Counted from the first letter of the stretch, positions 40,875 to 46,770 are shown. The stretch: DNA of 64,000 nt from Cavia porcellus (GCF_034190915.1 NW_026947506.1:32405748-32469747), one strand, 5' to 3'. Numbers and translations are program-made. The notes: generated by a model from the sequence alone, not told the origin.

Positions 40875-43800
40875 TGTGAACAAGATCTTATCTTCCTTGT
40901 CTTTACCCTGTTCCCAATCATCAAATAAAGCTCACTCCCTCTCGTTACCTTCTTCATGATTATGAGGTTAAGAGGGAACAGGCCAACACTGTAAACAGGA
41001 AGAAGCCTGCATGTTCCTGCCAGAAACCTGCTAGGTTCTGGCAGTCTCACTGAGGACCACAGCCACCATGTGTTTGGTGGACAGCTCCTCTTCCAACTCA
41101 TATCTGCACCACAACCTGCATCTGGATGGCCCAAAGGCCTTTCAGGCTCATGAGTACCCAAGCAGAGCTCTTTCCCTCATTAATTACTTTTGTTGTGGTG
41201 CTGGGGATTTAGCTCAGCAGCATAAGCACCTGCCTTGCAAGCACGCGGTCGTGAGTTCGATCCCCAGTACTGATAAAAAGATAAAAAAAAACTATTTTGT
41301 TGGTCTTTTCTTTTCTTTTTGAGACAGGGTCTTGTTATGTAGTCCAGGTTGGCCTGGAACTTCAGTGATCTTCCTACCTCAGCCTCCCAAGCACTGGGCT
41401 TATAGGCCCAGTGCAGTACTTTGCTTGACTCCTTCACTAATTTTTTTCCTGAGGTGCTGTCATCATTCACAGAAACCATAGCAGAAACCAAACTCAGCAG
41501 CTTCTCTCGTACGTGCATTAAGCACATCTGTGGGTCACTATCCTTGCCACTGGCCACGGCTGATGGGCAGTGTCCTTCTCAGCCATATCCTCTGCACAGC
41601 AGGCAGAATGGCCATCTTTAAGGCTGAAGAAGCTTCAAAAACCATCTTCAACTTATAGATGAGGACAAAGAAAACAGTATCTCCCAGAATGGTAATAGTC
41701 ACCTGGAAACAAGAAACATAGTGGATAAAAGCAATCAATACCTCCAGACACTTAATAACATCAATTCTTCAAACACAAAGCTTGAGAAGGCATAGCTTTT
41801 TCTTTAAGCTATCTCTTTCAGAAATTCCAATTAAAATAGACATGGTCGCTAACTTCCCATAGGCTATGGTAGCCACAGGAAAAATTTAGTCCCTGATATT
41901 TCCATTGAAGAGTCAAGTGACCACCTGCCACTTATTTACTGGTAACTTCACTTCAAAAAGCCAAGTGCTCCAATGTAAGCCTTCTACAGTGTTACTTCCA
42001 GAATGCAGGGGGGGAACTAACCAGGTAACATGAGGACGTCTGTGACCAGCTGTTCCTGCTTTCTTTTGCATTCTTCTAGTTGAAAAAACAAAAACAAAAC
42101 AAATGGTAAAAAGCAAATAAAACTTAATCATACTTTTAGGATAAGAACCATGATGAAAAGCTTGAGATCATATTACAAGAAGAAAGGTAAGACAAATATA
42201 GCTTGGTTTGCAATGAATACTGGGTTGTTAAACATTTTAATGACAAAAAACAAACAAGTAAAATTGCTATATAACTTACACAGACTTGACTGAGGGAAAT
42301 GGCCTGCAAGTGTCTGTAAGAACAGTACATGTGGATTCTAGATCAACATTCTGGCCTCACCAAAAATCATCTTCCTTTACAGTACTAACAATTTTAGAGT
42401 GGGGAAGGAAAGAGAGGGAAAGGCAGGAACATTTCCTTCAAGTGTAGCTTTATAACTAATTACAGGCAAATGTACTACAAGTTTGAAGCTAGCTTGGACT
42501 ACATAGTGAATTCAAAGCCAGCCTGAACTACATACCAAGACCCTACCTCAAAAAATTAAAAAAAGAAAGAAAGAAAGATAAATATACCTCTCAAACTGGT
42601 ATTGAAGTACAGATACTATATTCAGGGCAGGAGGATACTAATTGGGAACTCAAATAATCTTTCCCTGTTCTAGATATATTAACTATTAAAATATAAAAGC
42701 TGCTGGTGGTGGGGTTCTTTATGGCTAAATTTCTTAGTTCTCCAAAGAGACACTTTTAAGCTTCACATAATTTGGGAAACACTGACATAGCACTCAAAAA
42801 ATAATTATCCAGGCATAGTGGCATATGTCTACAATGCCAGTACTCTGGGAGTCTGATGCAGGAAGACTGAGAGTTCCACCCCAGGCTTGGTGACTTCCTT
42901 AGTGAGATTCTGTCTGAAAATACATAAAGGGAGACAGGATTGACTAGGGCTGCAGTTCAGTGCAAAGGCCCTGGGTTCAACCTCAGTACCACCATCATCC
43001 CCATCAAAAACTAAACCATGCAAAGTCAAATCCAGAATCATCTTAGTCTAATAAATTTTGAATATAATTCTGATTTACTATTCCTCCCAATTTGTTCACT
43101 GTCCATCGAGGTCTCTTGGGCAAGTCAAGATTATGACACAGAGACCATGGTGGTAGTGCACATATCTGTAATCCCACCACTTGAGAGGCCAGCCTGGGAT
43201 ATACAGTGAGTTCAAGACCTGCGTAAACTGTATAGTGAGACCTTGCATTAATAACTTCAATACTAAGAGGGTAACATATGACTCCCAAAACTGAAAAGGT
43301 TCTATTTCAGGCCAGAGTGACATTTTAGTGTATGAGGAACTTGGCAGCCCATTTTAAATAACAACAGCTAGGTGTGGTAGCACACTCCTGCAATCCTTGC
43401 ACTAGAAAGGCTGAGGCAGGAGGTTTGATGTGAGTTTGAGGCCAGCCTGAACTGTATAGTGAAACCCTATCTTAAAAAGAAACCAATCAAGAGAATCCTT
43501 TTCTGGGGCTGGGGATTTAGCTCAGTGGCATAAGCGCCTGCCTTGTAAGCAGGCAGTTGTGAGTTCGATCCCTGGTACCCATAAAAAGGGGGAAAAAAAA
43601 AAAAAGAGAATCCTTTTCTGTATTTGACCTCCTTCTGAAATAAGTAGTGAAAAGCTGAAAAATCACTAGAAAATATTTTGGAAATTCTCTAATTTAGAAA
43701 AGGCATAGAGGGTGGGGATTTAGCTCAGCGGCATAAGCGTCTGTCTTGCAAGCAGGCAGTCGTGAGTCCTGGTACCGGTAAAAAGGAAAAAGACAAAAAA

Positions 43801-45680
43801 AACAAAAACAAAAACAAAAAAAACCCCCTCTAACACTGTCATTTGTTTCTGTTTCTTTTTTTTTTTTTTTTTGGTACCGGGGATCAAACTCACAACCTGG
43901 CCCTTGCCAAGCAGGCACTTATGTCATTTGTTTCTTTTTTTTGGTACTGGGGATTAACTCTTGACCTTGCTCTTGCCAGGCAGGCAGTTATCCCTGAGCT
44001 AAATCCCTGGCCCTCTATTTTTTATTTTTTTTCCCTAAATATTTTAAAGTTAACTTTTATATCTTTTTTACTGGTCTCAAAATACTAAGAGCTTAAGCTG
44101 GACATGGTGGCACACTCCTGTGATCCCAGCACTCTGGTGGTTGAGGAAGGAGAATAGCCTCAAGTTCACAGCTAGTTTGGGTGACATGGTGAGCTCAAAG
44201 CCAGCCTAAACTATCTTACCTCAAAAAATCAAAATGAAATAAAAAACCAATAACCAAAACACTCTAAAGGTTTTAAATAAAACCAGAATGATTCAAAATT
44301 TCTTCCTCTCTCTCCACATTACCTCGTTGATCCCAGTTACAACAAACTGCAACAGGCTGTGTGGATTGGTTTGTGGTCACACACAACATTACAGTATTTG
44401 CTAGTCTTAATCTCTATAGATTGCTACACCATTGTTCTTGAACTGTCTTCAGAATTCTGCTCTGGAGATATGAAAAATAAAAACGAAAACAAAAAACAAG
44501 CATGGCACAGTGAAAAAGAACACTGCCAGGGAACTCGGGAGCCAAGATTCTGCGCCTACCCCTATGCCACACTAACCAACTGTTAGATCCAGGAACACTG
44601 AACCTTTCTAGACTTGAATTTCCTCAGGTGTCATCTGGGCCTCCGGGTGGGCACTGGATCTCCACAGCTGTAGGACTGTCTTTGACAACCACACAACTTT
44701 GGAGAAGGTGCTGTTGAGAGGGCACGTGCTGCACTTTCAACCTGGGGTTTGCCACTCTGCAGTTTACTTTTTAATTAGGAAAAAAAAATCACATTTTCTA
44801 CTTTGTTCATTCCATTCTGCCACTAACAACCAAGGACTTCAAATGATGCCAAGTGACCCACTCCTCCTCCTCCTCTTACATCACTTCCTCTTACTCACTT
44901 CCCAAGATGGCTCTTCTCCCGTCCAGCCCCATTAACTCATCTTTCCTTCTCCAGAAAACTTATCTATTAACTCCCTTCAAGACCCATCGGAGGGAGCCTT
45001 GAAGAGGCCACTTCCGACCCCTATCATATATGGAGCTAATAAGCAGGGGTTCAAACCCCTAACTGACTTTAGGGTCTCTCTTGCCCAAGAATGCCCCGCC
45101 CCCTGCATTCTGAGACCCCTCGGGCCAGTCCCTGTACTCCTCTAGGCTCAGTTTCTTCTGGGCCGAGGCCAGTACATTACTAAGTTTGTTTGCTGTCTGG
45201 AAGAAACAAAGTTACCTGGCAAAGAGAACAGCGCGAAAGGAAGAAAAGCGACAGAAGGGGCCATGGGATGCGAGGGGAACGAGGAAGAGGCCGGAAGGGG
45301 AAAAGCAGGGCAAAGGCAGAGCCTGGAGGCGGAGGTGGGGGACAAGTCCACGCCGCGGGCGGGAAGCCGGGACCGCGAGTCAGGCCGCAAAGTTCCACTG
45401 TAACATGGGGAGAAGTGGGGTCCAAGCCTGAATCCGACAGGAAGCCTCCTCCACTCCCTTCCCGCCCAGAGCATTGCGCCTCAGCAGCGGCTCCAGAAGG
45501 CCAGGCCGCGACCCCTCCGAACCGGCGCGAGGCGGAAGCCCTAGGCCCGCTAAGAACTCTGACCCCTGACCTCTGGCCCCGACCCCGGCTGCAGACCCGG
45601 CCTTACGTGTTATCCTGGTTGAAGTTGGCGAACAGCAGCTGGCTAGCGCCAGCCTCGCCACTCTGACTCGCGAGGTTCAT
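6187..45680 (-). CDS. WIPI2: WIPI2, PI3P-binding autophagy WD-repeat protein (12 coding exons)
   Basis: Join on the minus strand: 45680-45607, 36610-36528, 22906-22737, 21064-20968, 20370-20273, 19713-19621, 11774-11704, 9991-9884, 8538-8374, 7826-7719, 6992-6868, 6299-6187. The sum is 1305 nt: 434 residues and TGA, close to the 436 residues of human isoform b. All junctions are GT/AG and keep frame. The protein starts [11 protein letters not shown] and ends PPMILRTD. Known for the family: a seven-bladed PROPPIN propeller that binds PI3P and PI(3,5)P2 on the phagophore, recruits the ATG12-5-16L1 complex and so drives LC3 lipidation. Visible here are Arg108 (LNRQ), the ATG16L1-contact residue in human WIPI2b, and FRRG at 223-226, the lipid-binding motif. 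No frame lesion is present, so the gene looks functional. The paralogue WIPI1 is less likely because the [15 protein letters not shown] segment and the C-terminal tail are WIPI2-type. Confidence 0.97.
6868..6992 (-). CDS. WIPI2: WIPI2 coding exon 11
   Basis: Encodes residues 356-397 ([18 protein letters not shown] to SSPTRL) plus one base of Ala398. The acceptor is CTCTCCAG and the donor GTAAGG. After QTYG the sequence reads [10 protein letters not shown], two residues shorter than the human form as I recall it; this accounts for 434 rather than 436 residues. Confidence 0.95.
7325..7418 (-). repeat. ID-like tRNA-derived SINE
   Basis: Reverse copy: a T-rich head, GGTACTGGGAATTGAACTC, then CTGAGCTAAATCCCTA. 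The polymerase III A and B boxes of the tRNA part are recognisable. Confidence 0.8.
7719..7826 (-). CDS. WIPI2: WIPI2 coding exon 10
   Basis: Encodes residues 320-355 ([19 protein letters not shown] to ALMRQH) plus two bases of Arg356. The acceptor is CCCACTAG and the donor GTGAGC. It forms the last propeller blade. Confidence 0.96.
8374..8538 (-). CDS. WIPI2: WIPI2 coding exon 9
   Basis: Encodes residues 265-319 ([19 protein letters not shown] onward to KNICSLA) plus two bases of Thr320. The acceptor is CCCCACAG and the donor GTGAGT. It covers the loop of blade 6 that inserts into membrane in PROPPINs (family knowledge). The PPEEP segment helps separate WIPI2 from WIPI1. Confidence 0.97.
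8970..9295 (+). repeat. two B1-type SINEs
   Basis: Copies at 8970-9104 and 9184-9295, each with a GGTGTGGTGGCA-type start, a GAGGCTGAGGCAGGAGGA-type core, and an A-rich tail. A T-rich spacer lies between. Confidence 0.8.
9474..9580 (-). repeat. B1-type SINE
   Basis: Oligo(T) head at 9475-9491, then ACAGAGTGTTTTGCTATG and AAGTGCTGGGATTATAGGC. It lacks part of the internal duplication. Confidence 0.75.
9884..9991 (-). CDS. WIPI2: WIPI2 coding exon 8
   Basis: Encodes residues 229-264 ([19 protein letters not shown] to LETVKE) plus two bases of Lys265. The acceptor is TCCTACAG and the donor GTGAGT. The donor position is fixed by the phase of the next exon. Confidence 0.96.
9992..11703. other. 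WIPI2 intron 7
   Basis: No repeat family that I can name and no coding exon. The open frames here are not conserved-looking. Confidence 0.6.
11704..11774 (-). CDS. WIPI2: WIPI2 coding exon 7 with FRRG motif
   Basis: Encodes residues 206-228 and two bases of Arg229. It contains FRRG at 223-226, the loop between the two phosphoinositide pockets; its two arginines are needed for PI3P binding in human WIPI2. The acceptor is GTTGCAG and the donor GTAAAG. Intron 6 on its 5' side is 7.8 kb. Confidence 0.97.
12845..12985 (-). repeat. composite SINE (ID-like + B1)
   Basis: Old reverse copy: ACCCAGGGCCTTTGCACTGAG (tRNA part) runs straight into TGAAACAAGGAGTCATTAA and CAGAGTGCTGGGCTTAGAGG (B1 part). 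Confidence 0.6.
14946..14978 (+). repeat. TACA/TATG simple repeat
   Basis: ATACATACATACATAC followed by TATG/TATA variants. Confidence 0.85.
15817..16852 (+). pseudogene. L1 ORF1p-like protein, broken
   Basis: Three blocks: 15817-16125 (lysine-rich N-terminus and coiled-coil-like region), 16131-16385 (coiled coil, then NNIRIYNL at the start of the RRM-like domain), and about 16386-16852 (C-terminal domain with [25 protein letters not shown] and [17 protein letters not shown]). The first block stops at a TAG near 16125, before the block that begins at 16131. A further stop (TGA) follows the second block near 16434. L1 ORF1p is an RNA-binding trimer chaperone. This copy cannot make it whole. 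Confidence 0.8.
17440..18665 (+). repeat. degenerate tandem array, ~150-200 bp unit
   Basis: Six related units start near 17640, 17839, 17992, 18213, 18363 and 18514. Each opens with a form of GAAGATATGGACAACTATT, then A/G-rich AACAAGAGACA and TATGGTAACTATT, then a T-rich part with TTTGTTCTGTTTTATTTT. Spacing is about 150 bp, or 200-220 bp where units are longer. The part at 17440-17510 looks like the end of a further unit. The array lies in the 3' region of the half-LINE. Confidence 0.65.
17512..17622 (-). repeat. ID-like tRNA-derived SINE with target duplication
   Basis: Reverse copy with T-rich head, ATCGGTACCAGGGATCGAAC and GCTGAGCTAAATCCCCAGCC. It is flanked by the direct repeat ATTTGTACTAGATTTGA, which abuts the T tract on the left and ends near 17639 on the right. 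This places the insertion after the half-LINE array formed. Confidence 0.9.
18812..18998 (-). repeat. composite SINE (ID-like + B1)
   Basis: Old reverse copy: TAATGGAAATTGAACTTAGAG (tRNA part), then GGTTTCAATAACTC and AGTGCTGGGATTACAGGC (B1 part). Confidence 0.65.
19621..19713 (-). CDS. WIPI2: WIPI2 coding exon 6
   Basis: Encodes residues 175-205 ([18 protein letters not shown] to ATASEK), exactly 31 codons. The acceptor is ATTTCAG and the donor GTAGGT. The segment is very strongly conserved in the WIPI1/WIPI2 family and leads into the FRRG blade. Confidence 0.97.
20273..20370 (-). CDS. WIPI2: WIPI2 coding exon 5
   Basis: Encodes residues 142-174 ([19 protein letters not shown] and on to FDTINL). 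The acceptor is TACTACAG and the donor GTGAGG. It ends on a codon boundary. Confidence 0.96.
20815..20910 (-). repeat. B1-type SINE
   Basis: TTGTCCAGGCTGGCC and AGAGCGCTGGGATTACAGG on the plus strand. It sits about 60 bases from the exon 4 donor. Confidence 0.75.
20968..21064 (-). CDS. WIPI2: WIPI2 coding exon 4
   Basis: Encodes residues 110-141, starting [18 protein letters not shown] and ending TPPNPA plus one base of Gly142. The acceptor is TCTCTAG and the donor GTAAACT. Arg125, also implicated in ATG16L1 binding, is in this exon. Confidence 0.96.
21345..21655 (+). repeat. two B1-type SINEs
   Basis: 21345-21526 is a full-length copy with the rodent-type internal duplication: AGGCCAGCCTGAGCTACAT, then AAGGCCAGCCTGAACTACA. 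21540-21655 is a shorter second copy. Confidence 0.85.
22358..22432 (-). repeat. ID-like tRNA-derived SINE
   Basis: T-rich head, GGCACCAGGGATTGAACTC, GCTGAGCTAAATCCCCAACC. It is internally shortened between the two boxes. Confidence 0.8.
22737..22906 (-). CDS. WIPI2: WIPI2 coding exon 3
   Basis: Encodes residues 53-109 and ends on a codon boundary (CAG, then GTGAGT). The acceptor is TGGTTTCAG. It carries Arg108 in LNRQ, the residue shown in human WIPI2b to bind ATG16L1. The basic stretch [14 protein letters not shown] is also here. This is the largest exon (170 nt). Confidence 0.97.
23265..23572. mobile_element. Tigger/pogo-like DNA transposon remnant
   Basis: The left end (TACCTTACAATTTTTAAACTG, then GGTAGAAACTGTACTTTTGA) and the right end (GATGCAACCCCATTGTAAGTG, then GGAGTATTTCTA) resemble the ends of a Tigger-type element as I remember them. 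The middle is short, so this is an internally deleted non-autonomous copy. An open minus-strand frame through it is a by-product. Confidence 0.5.
23709..23735 (+). repeat. (AACCAA)n simple repeat
   Basis: Four and a half copies of a six-base unit directly before a B1 copy. Confidence 0.85.
23733..23870 (+). repeat. B1-type SINE
   Basis: GGGAAGCTGAGGCAGGAGG, CAGCCTGGGCTACACAGTGA and CCTGTCTC, then about 20 A. The start is truncated. Confidence 0.8.
24486..24564 (-). mobile_element. hAT-like miniature element, copy 1
   Basis: About 79 bp with inverted ends: on the minus strand it starts CAGTGGTGGCAAATC and ends TTTACCATCAGTG. The interior (GCCACAGTGGGCTG, AAAGCTCTAAAAG) matches the copy at 28027-28107. 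The CAGTGATGGCGAACC-type end recalls hAT families such as SPIN. No clear 8-bp target duplication remains. Confidence 0.6.
26095..26190 (+). repeat. old ID-like SINE
   Basis: GTGTAGCTAGCTCAGTGGTTAG (A-box region) and AAGGCCCTGGATCCCC (worn B box). Confidence 0.65.
26220..27225 (+). mobile_element. L1 ORF2 fragment
   Basis: Shows L1 ORF2 3'-half landmarks: AATGGAGAGATATACCAGG, CATGGACTGAAACTCAATATT, then a CA repeat, then GAAGACATTCAGACAACAAG and CAGGGAAATGCCAATTAAAG. It is full of stops and contains no open frame of note. Confidence 0.75.
26737..26790 (+). repeat. (CA)n microsatellite
   Basis: About 27 uninterrupted CA units inside the L1 fragment. It is probably length-polymorphic. Confidence 0.97.
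28027..28107 (+). mobile_element. hAT-like miniature element, copy 2
   Basis: 81 bp. The left end is CAGTGGTGGCAAACCTTT and the right end, reversed, is CAGTGATGGCGAACCTTT: 16 of 18 bases match. It shares its interior with the copy at 24486-24564, in opposite orientation. It is far too small to encode a transposase. Confidence 0.65.
28365..28812 (+). repeat. B1-type SINE pieces
   Basis: A right-end fragment at 28365-28425 (TAGCCTGGGCTACATTGTGAG, then oligo A) and a fuller copy at 28666-28812 (TAGGTGTGGTGGTGCACACC, GGCTGAGGCAGGAGGA), followed by an A-rich tail up to about 28885. Confidence 0.75.
28960..29095 (-). repeat. B1-type SINE
   Basis: GTTTTGTGACAGGGTTTTTCC, TTCAGGCTGGCCTTCAGC, and CTCCTGCCTCAGCCTCCTGAG on the plus strand. 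Confidence 0.8.
29310..29985 (+). mobile_element. L1 3'-end fragment
   Basis: GTTCACAGCAGCC, CAACAGATGAATGGATGGAC, then the L1 tail landmarks GAAGCAGAAAGTAGATTGGTGG and CACTGAATTGTATGCTTTAAA. It is degenerate. Confidence 0.7.
30363..30455 (-). repeat. ID-like tRNA-derived SINE
   Basis: T-rich head with TTTTG repeats, GGTACTGTGGATCATGACC, GAGTTAAATCCCCAGC. It ends about 60 bases before the mariner-type element. Confidence 0.8.
30519..30954. mobile_element. mariner/Tc1-type non-autonomous element, copy 1
   Basis: 436 bp flanked by TA on both sides (30517-30518 and 30955-30956), the Tc1/mariner target. Ends are inverted: CAGTAAAAGACACATTGCC on the left; on the right, reversed, CAGTAAAAGACATTGCC. 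The interior keeps short transposase-like traces (ATGAGACTTCTGGATCTTCCC) shared with the copy at 36953-37406. Confidence 0.75.
31130..31200 (+). repeat. old ID-like SINE
   Basis: GATGGCGATTTAGCTCAGGGG, then TTGATCCCTGCTACCAAAAAC with an (AAAC)n tail. About 15 bases between the boxes are lost. Confidence 0.7.
33478..33655 (-). repeat. composite SINE (ID-like + B1)
   Basis: TACTGGGGGTTGAACCCAGAG (tRNA part) followed, across TTTTTATTTTT, by CGAGACCAGGCCTAAGTC and GAGTACTGGGATTATAGGTC (B1 part). Confidence 0.75.
33942..34054 (+). repeat. young ID-like tRNA-derived SINE with target duplication
   Basis: GGGGATTTAGCTCAGTGGCA (A box), GAGTTCGATCCCTAGTACCG (B box), and an A-rich tail. Direct repeats AAAGAAACACTGGCA lie at 33927-33941 and 34055-34069. 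Confidence 0.92.
34118..34282 (+). repeat. B1-type SINE
   Basis: GGGAGGCTGAGGCAGGAGGA and both arms of the internal duplication (GAGGCCAGCCTAGCC and TGGCCTATCTAAATTAC), then an A-rich tail. Confidence 0.8.
34435..35215 (+). mobile_element. L1 ORF2 C-terminal fragment with nested SINE
   Basis: 34435-34890 shows AATCCAATTACAAAGTGGGC, GAGGATATACAGACAGC, and ACCACAATGAGATAGCAC; 35066-35215 continues with GGGATATTATTTGTTAGTAAA. A reverse composite SINE (34902-35058) splits the two. Confidence 0.75.
34902..35058 (-). repeat. composite SINE (ID-like + B1) nested in L1
   Basis: GTACTAGGGACTGAAACCAGG (tRNA part), then CTGAGACAAGGTCTTGCTAAG and GCACTACCACACCTGG (B1 part). Confidence 0.7.
36528..36610 (-). 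CDS. WIPI2: WIPI2 coding exon 2
   Basis: Encodes residues 25-52 ([17 protein letters not shown] onward) and the first base of Thr53. The acceptor is TTTGCAG and the donor GTAAGTG. It forms the start of propeller blade 1. Intron 1 on its 5' side is about 9.0 kb. Confidence 0.96.
36953..37406. mobile_element. mariner/Tc1-type non-autonomous element, copy 2
   Basis: Same layout as 30519-30954: left CAGAAATACACATTACCATTA, middle GTTATGAAGCAGTTCTG, right GCAGATTAATGACAATT. A short frame reads [20 protein letters not shown], resembling a mariner transposase C-terminal motif. The ends are worse preserved than in copy 1, so the limits are approximate. Confidence 0.65.
38280..38690 (+). repeat. three worn B1-type SINEs
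   Basis: Pieces at about 38280-38330, 38379-38474 (ATAATCCCAGCACTTGGGAAG) and 38570-38690 (GCCTGTAACCCTAGCACTCTG, ACCCTGTCTCAAAAAATC). Confidence 0.7.
38808..39015 (-). repeat. composite SINE (ID-like + B1)
   Basis: TTAGGGATTAAACTTGGCC (tRNA part), then AAGACAGGTTTTCACTATG, a duplicated TCATTATGAAGTCCAGG segment and TGCTGGGAGTACAGGC (B1 part). Confidence 0.7.
39127..39296 (+). repeat. full-length B1-type SINE
   Basis: GCTGGATGTGGTGGTGCAAGC start, then GTTCAAGGCCAGCCTGGG and TTTAAGGCCAGTGTGAACTG, the two arms of the rodent internal duplication, and an A-rich tail. Confidence 0.88.
39858..40165 (+). repeat. ID-like SINE and composite B1+ID SINE
   Basis: A worn ID-like copy at 39858-39940 (AATATAGCTCAGTGGGAGAG). 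At 40012-40165 a B1-like part (ACTGGGATAGTGGTTCATGC to CTGTCTTGAAATAAAA) leads into an ID-like part (GGGGCTGGGGATGTAGCAC). Confidence 0.65.
40672..40873 (+). repeat. composite B1+ID SINE ending in (CA)n
   Basis: B1 part 40672-40768 (GGGCGTGGTGGCACATGC to ATGTCTCAAAAAGG), ID-like part to 40830 (TAGGTATATAGCTCAGTG, TTCAATCCCCAGTAA), then about 21 CA units at 40831-40873 grown from the tail. Confidence 0.85.
41198..41291 (+). repeat. young ID-like tRNA-derived SINE
   Basis: GCTGGGGATTTAGCTCAGCA, GTGAGTTCGATCCCCAGTAC, and GATAAAAAGATAAAAA tail. TTTGTTG-type direct repeats flank it. Confidence 0.9.
41312..41425 (-). repeat. B1-type SINE
   Basis: TTTTTGAGACAGGGTCTTG, AGTCCAGGTTGGCCTGG, and CAAGCACTGGGCTTATAGG. 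It abuts the tRNA-type SINE on its left. Confidence 0.8.
42470..43012 (+). repeat. B1 fragment and composite B1+ID SINE
   Basis: 42470-42580 is a B1 right part (TAGCTTGGACTACATAGTGA, AAGCCAGCCTGAACTACA). 42811-43012 is a composite: B1 part with AGGCATAGTGGCATATGTC, then ID-like CTAGGGCTGCAGTTCAGTGC and GGGTTCAACCTCAGTACC. Confidence 0.75.
43146..43480 (+). repeat. two B1-type SINEs
   Basis: 43146-43255, shortened, and 43366-43480 (GCTAGGTGTGGTAGCACAC, GCTGAGGCAGGAGG, ATAGTGAAACCCTATCTT). Confidence 0.8.
43506..43604 (+). repeat. young ID-like tRNA-derived SINE with target duplication
   Basis: GGGGATTTAGCTCAGTGGCA and GAGTTCGATCCCTGGTACCC, then an A-rich tail. A 16-bp direct repeat AGAGAATCCTTTTCTG lies at 43490-43505 and 43605-43620, so both ends are certain. 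Confidence 0.94.
43708..43825 (+). repeat. ID-like tRNA-derived SINE with B-box deletion
   Basis: GGTGGGGATTTAGCTCAGCG start and GGCAGTCGTGAGTCCTGGTA: about seven bases of the GTTCGATCC B box are missing. An A-rich (CAAAAA)n tail follows. Confidence 0.85.
43853..44016 (-). repeat. two reverse ID-like tRNA-derived SINEs in tandem
   Basis: 43853-43925 (GGTACCGGGGATCAAACTC, truncated) followed by 43932-44016 (GGTACTGGGGATTAACTC, GAGCTAAATCCCTGGCCC). The short direct repeat GTCATTTGTTTCT lies before each, which suggests that one inserted beside the other. Confidence 0.85.
44096..44250 (+). repeat. B1-type SINE
   Basis: GCTGGACATGGTGGCACACTC start, GTGATCCCAGCACTCTGG, AAAGCCAGCCTAAACTATC and an A-rich tail. 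Confidence 0.85.
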
Positions 45681-46050
45681 GGCTGCGCGCGCGGCGGGTC
45701 GGCCAGAGAGGCGCGCGCCCTCGGGGGACGGCTCGAGCTGCACTCAGGGTCAGTGCCGGGTCCCACTCGCCGCCGCTAGCTGTCCCAGACTCAACCGTCG
45801 CCTCATCCCGGCCCCACTCTTGTTTATGCTCAGGGGCCGGGGCGCCCTGCGCGCCTGCGCGGCCACGCCCCCACGACGCACGTTCCCTCAATGCGCAGGC
45901 GCAGGGTAAGTCCCCGCCTCTCCATCGCCTGCCAGAACTGTGGCTCGAGTTGAGCTCGCACGCGTGACAGGGCTCTGTGCGTGCTGCGGCCGCGCGTGCG
46001 CGTGAGAAAAAGGGGGCGGTGTCCGTCTATCTTTGGCGCGCCCTCTCTGC
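45230..46050. promoter_or_regulatory. CpG island and WIPI2 promoter
   Basis: GC-rich, CpG-dense stretch around exon 1, unlike the AT-rich flanks. It includes NRF1-like TGCGCAGGCGCA at 45892-45903, a related GC palindrome near 45849-45860, and Sp1-type boxes (CACGCCCCC near 45864; GGGCGG near 46014). No TATA box is evident, as usual for a housekeeping promoter. The start site is probably within about 45700-45900. CpG-island promoters are often bidirectional, but I see no gene starting to the right. Confidence 0.8.
45607..45680 (-). CDS. WIPI2: WIPI2 coding exon 1
   Basis: Encodes residues 1-24 and two bases of Thr25. The ATG (plus-strand CAT at 45678-45680) has G at -3, a good Kozak context. 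The donor is GTAAGG (45606-45601). It lies inside the CpG island. Shorter or alternative first exons known for WIPI2 isoforms cannot be judged from this sequence alone. Confidence 0.96.
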
Positions 46051-46066
46051 GTAAGAGTCAGTGTGC

Positions 46067-46160
46067 AGCTGAGAATTTAGCTCAATGGTGTAAGCGTCTG
46101 CCTGGCAAGTGCAGGGTCGTGAGTTTGATCCCCAGTACAAAAAAAAAAAAAAAAAAAAAA
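46067..46160 (+). repeat. ID-like tRNA-derived SINE with target duplication
   Basis: GAGAATTTAGCTCAATGGTG and GTGAGTTTGATCCCCAGTAC, then 23 A. Direct repeats GTCAGTGTGC lie at 46057-46066 and 46161-46170. It sits directly beyond the CpG island, about 0.4 kb upstream of exon 1. Confidence 0.92.
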
Positions 46161-46204
46161 GTCAGTGTGCTGGGCATTGAGCCAATTACAAATGCGCACA
46201 TATT

Positions 46205-46290
46205 TTTGGAGTGGAGTGTTGAAGGATTGATCCCAGGGTCTTCTCACTGAGCTACACCCAAAACTGTACGGTTTTTTTTTTTTTTTTTTT
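46205..46290 (-). repeat. old ID-like SINE
   Basis: GAAGGATTGATCCCAGGGTC, TCACTGAGCTACACCC, then an oligo(T) run, which on the element strand precedes it. Confidence 0.55.
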
Positions 46291-46309
46291 TTTTTAAAGC
46301 CAGACTTTG

Positions 46310-46600
46310 CCGGGGCTGGTGGCTCACGACTATAAGCCCAGCACACCGGAGGCTGAGGCAGAAAGATGGTGGTATGACATACCTGAATGACCGCTCAGGA
46401 TTAAAAACTGCCACATCACTCCGGGTGTGGTGGTACACACCTGTGAACCAGCACTTGGGAGGCTGAGGTAGGAAGATCATTGAGTTCAAGACTAGCCTGA
46501 GCTACAAAATGAGTTCAATGCCAGCCTGAACTGCATAATGAGATCCTGTCTCAAAAAGACAAAAAAACAAACAAAAACCCTCCCAAAAAACCAAAACAAA
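46310..46600 (+). repeat. two B1-type SINEs
   Basis: 46310-46400 truncated (GGCTGGTGGCTCACGACTATA); 46417-46600 full length with CCGGGTGTGGTGGTACACACC, both duplication arms, and a (CAAAA)n tail. Confidence 0.85.
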
Positions 46601-46674
46601 GAAACTCCTTGCCACCTACACCCTTCCACACATCTCCTCCCCCACATGGTTTTTGTTCTTTTCTTTCTTCCCCT

Positions 46675-46770
46675 CTGAGATAGGGCCTCACTATGTAGTT
46701 TAGGCTGGCCTTGAGCTCATGGCAATCCTGCCTCGGCCTCCAGAGAAGTGGACTACCATGCTTGACTTCT
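46675..46770 (-). repeat. B1-type SINE
   Basis: TGAGATAGGGCCTCACTATG, TTTAGGCTGGCCTTGAGC, and GACTACCATGCTTGAC. It is 3'-shortened. Confidence 0.8.

Larger units (their letters stand above)
36611..45606. other. WIPI2 intron 1, 9.0 kb
   Basis: Holds the second mariner-type element, about twenty SINEs (densest from 38.3 to 44.3 kb), and a CA repeat near 40831. The stretches 37410-38270, 39300-39850, 41430-42470 and 44260-45600 contain no repeat or gene I can name. Confidence 0.7.
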
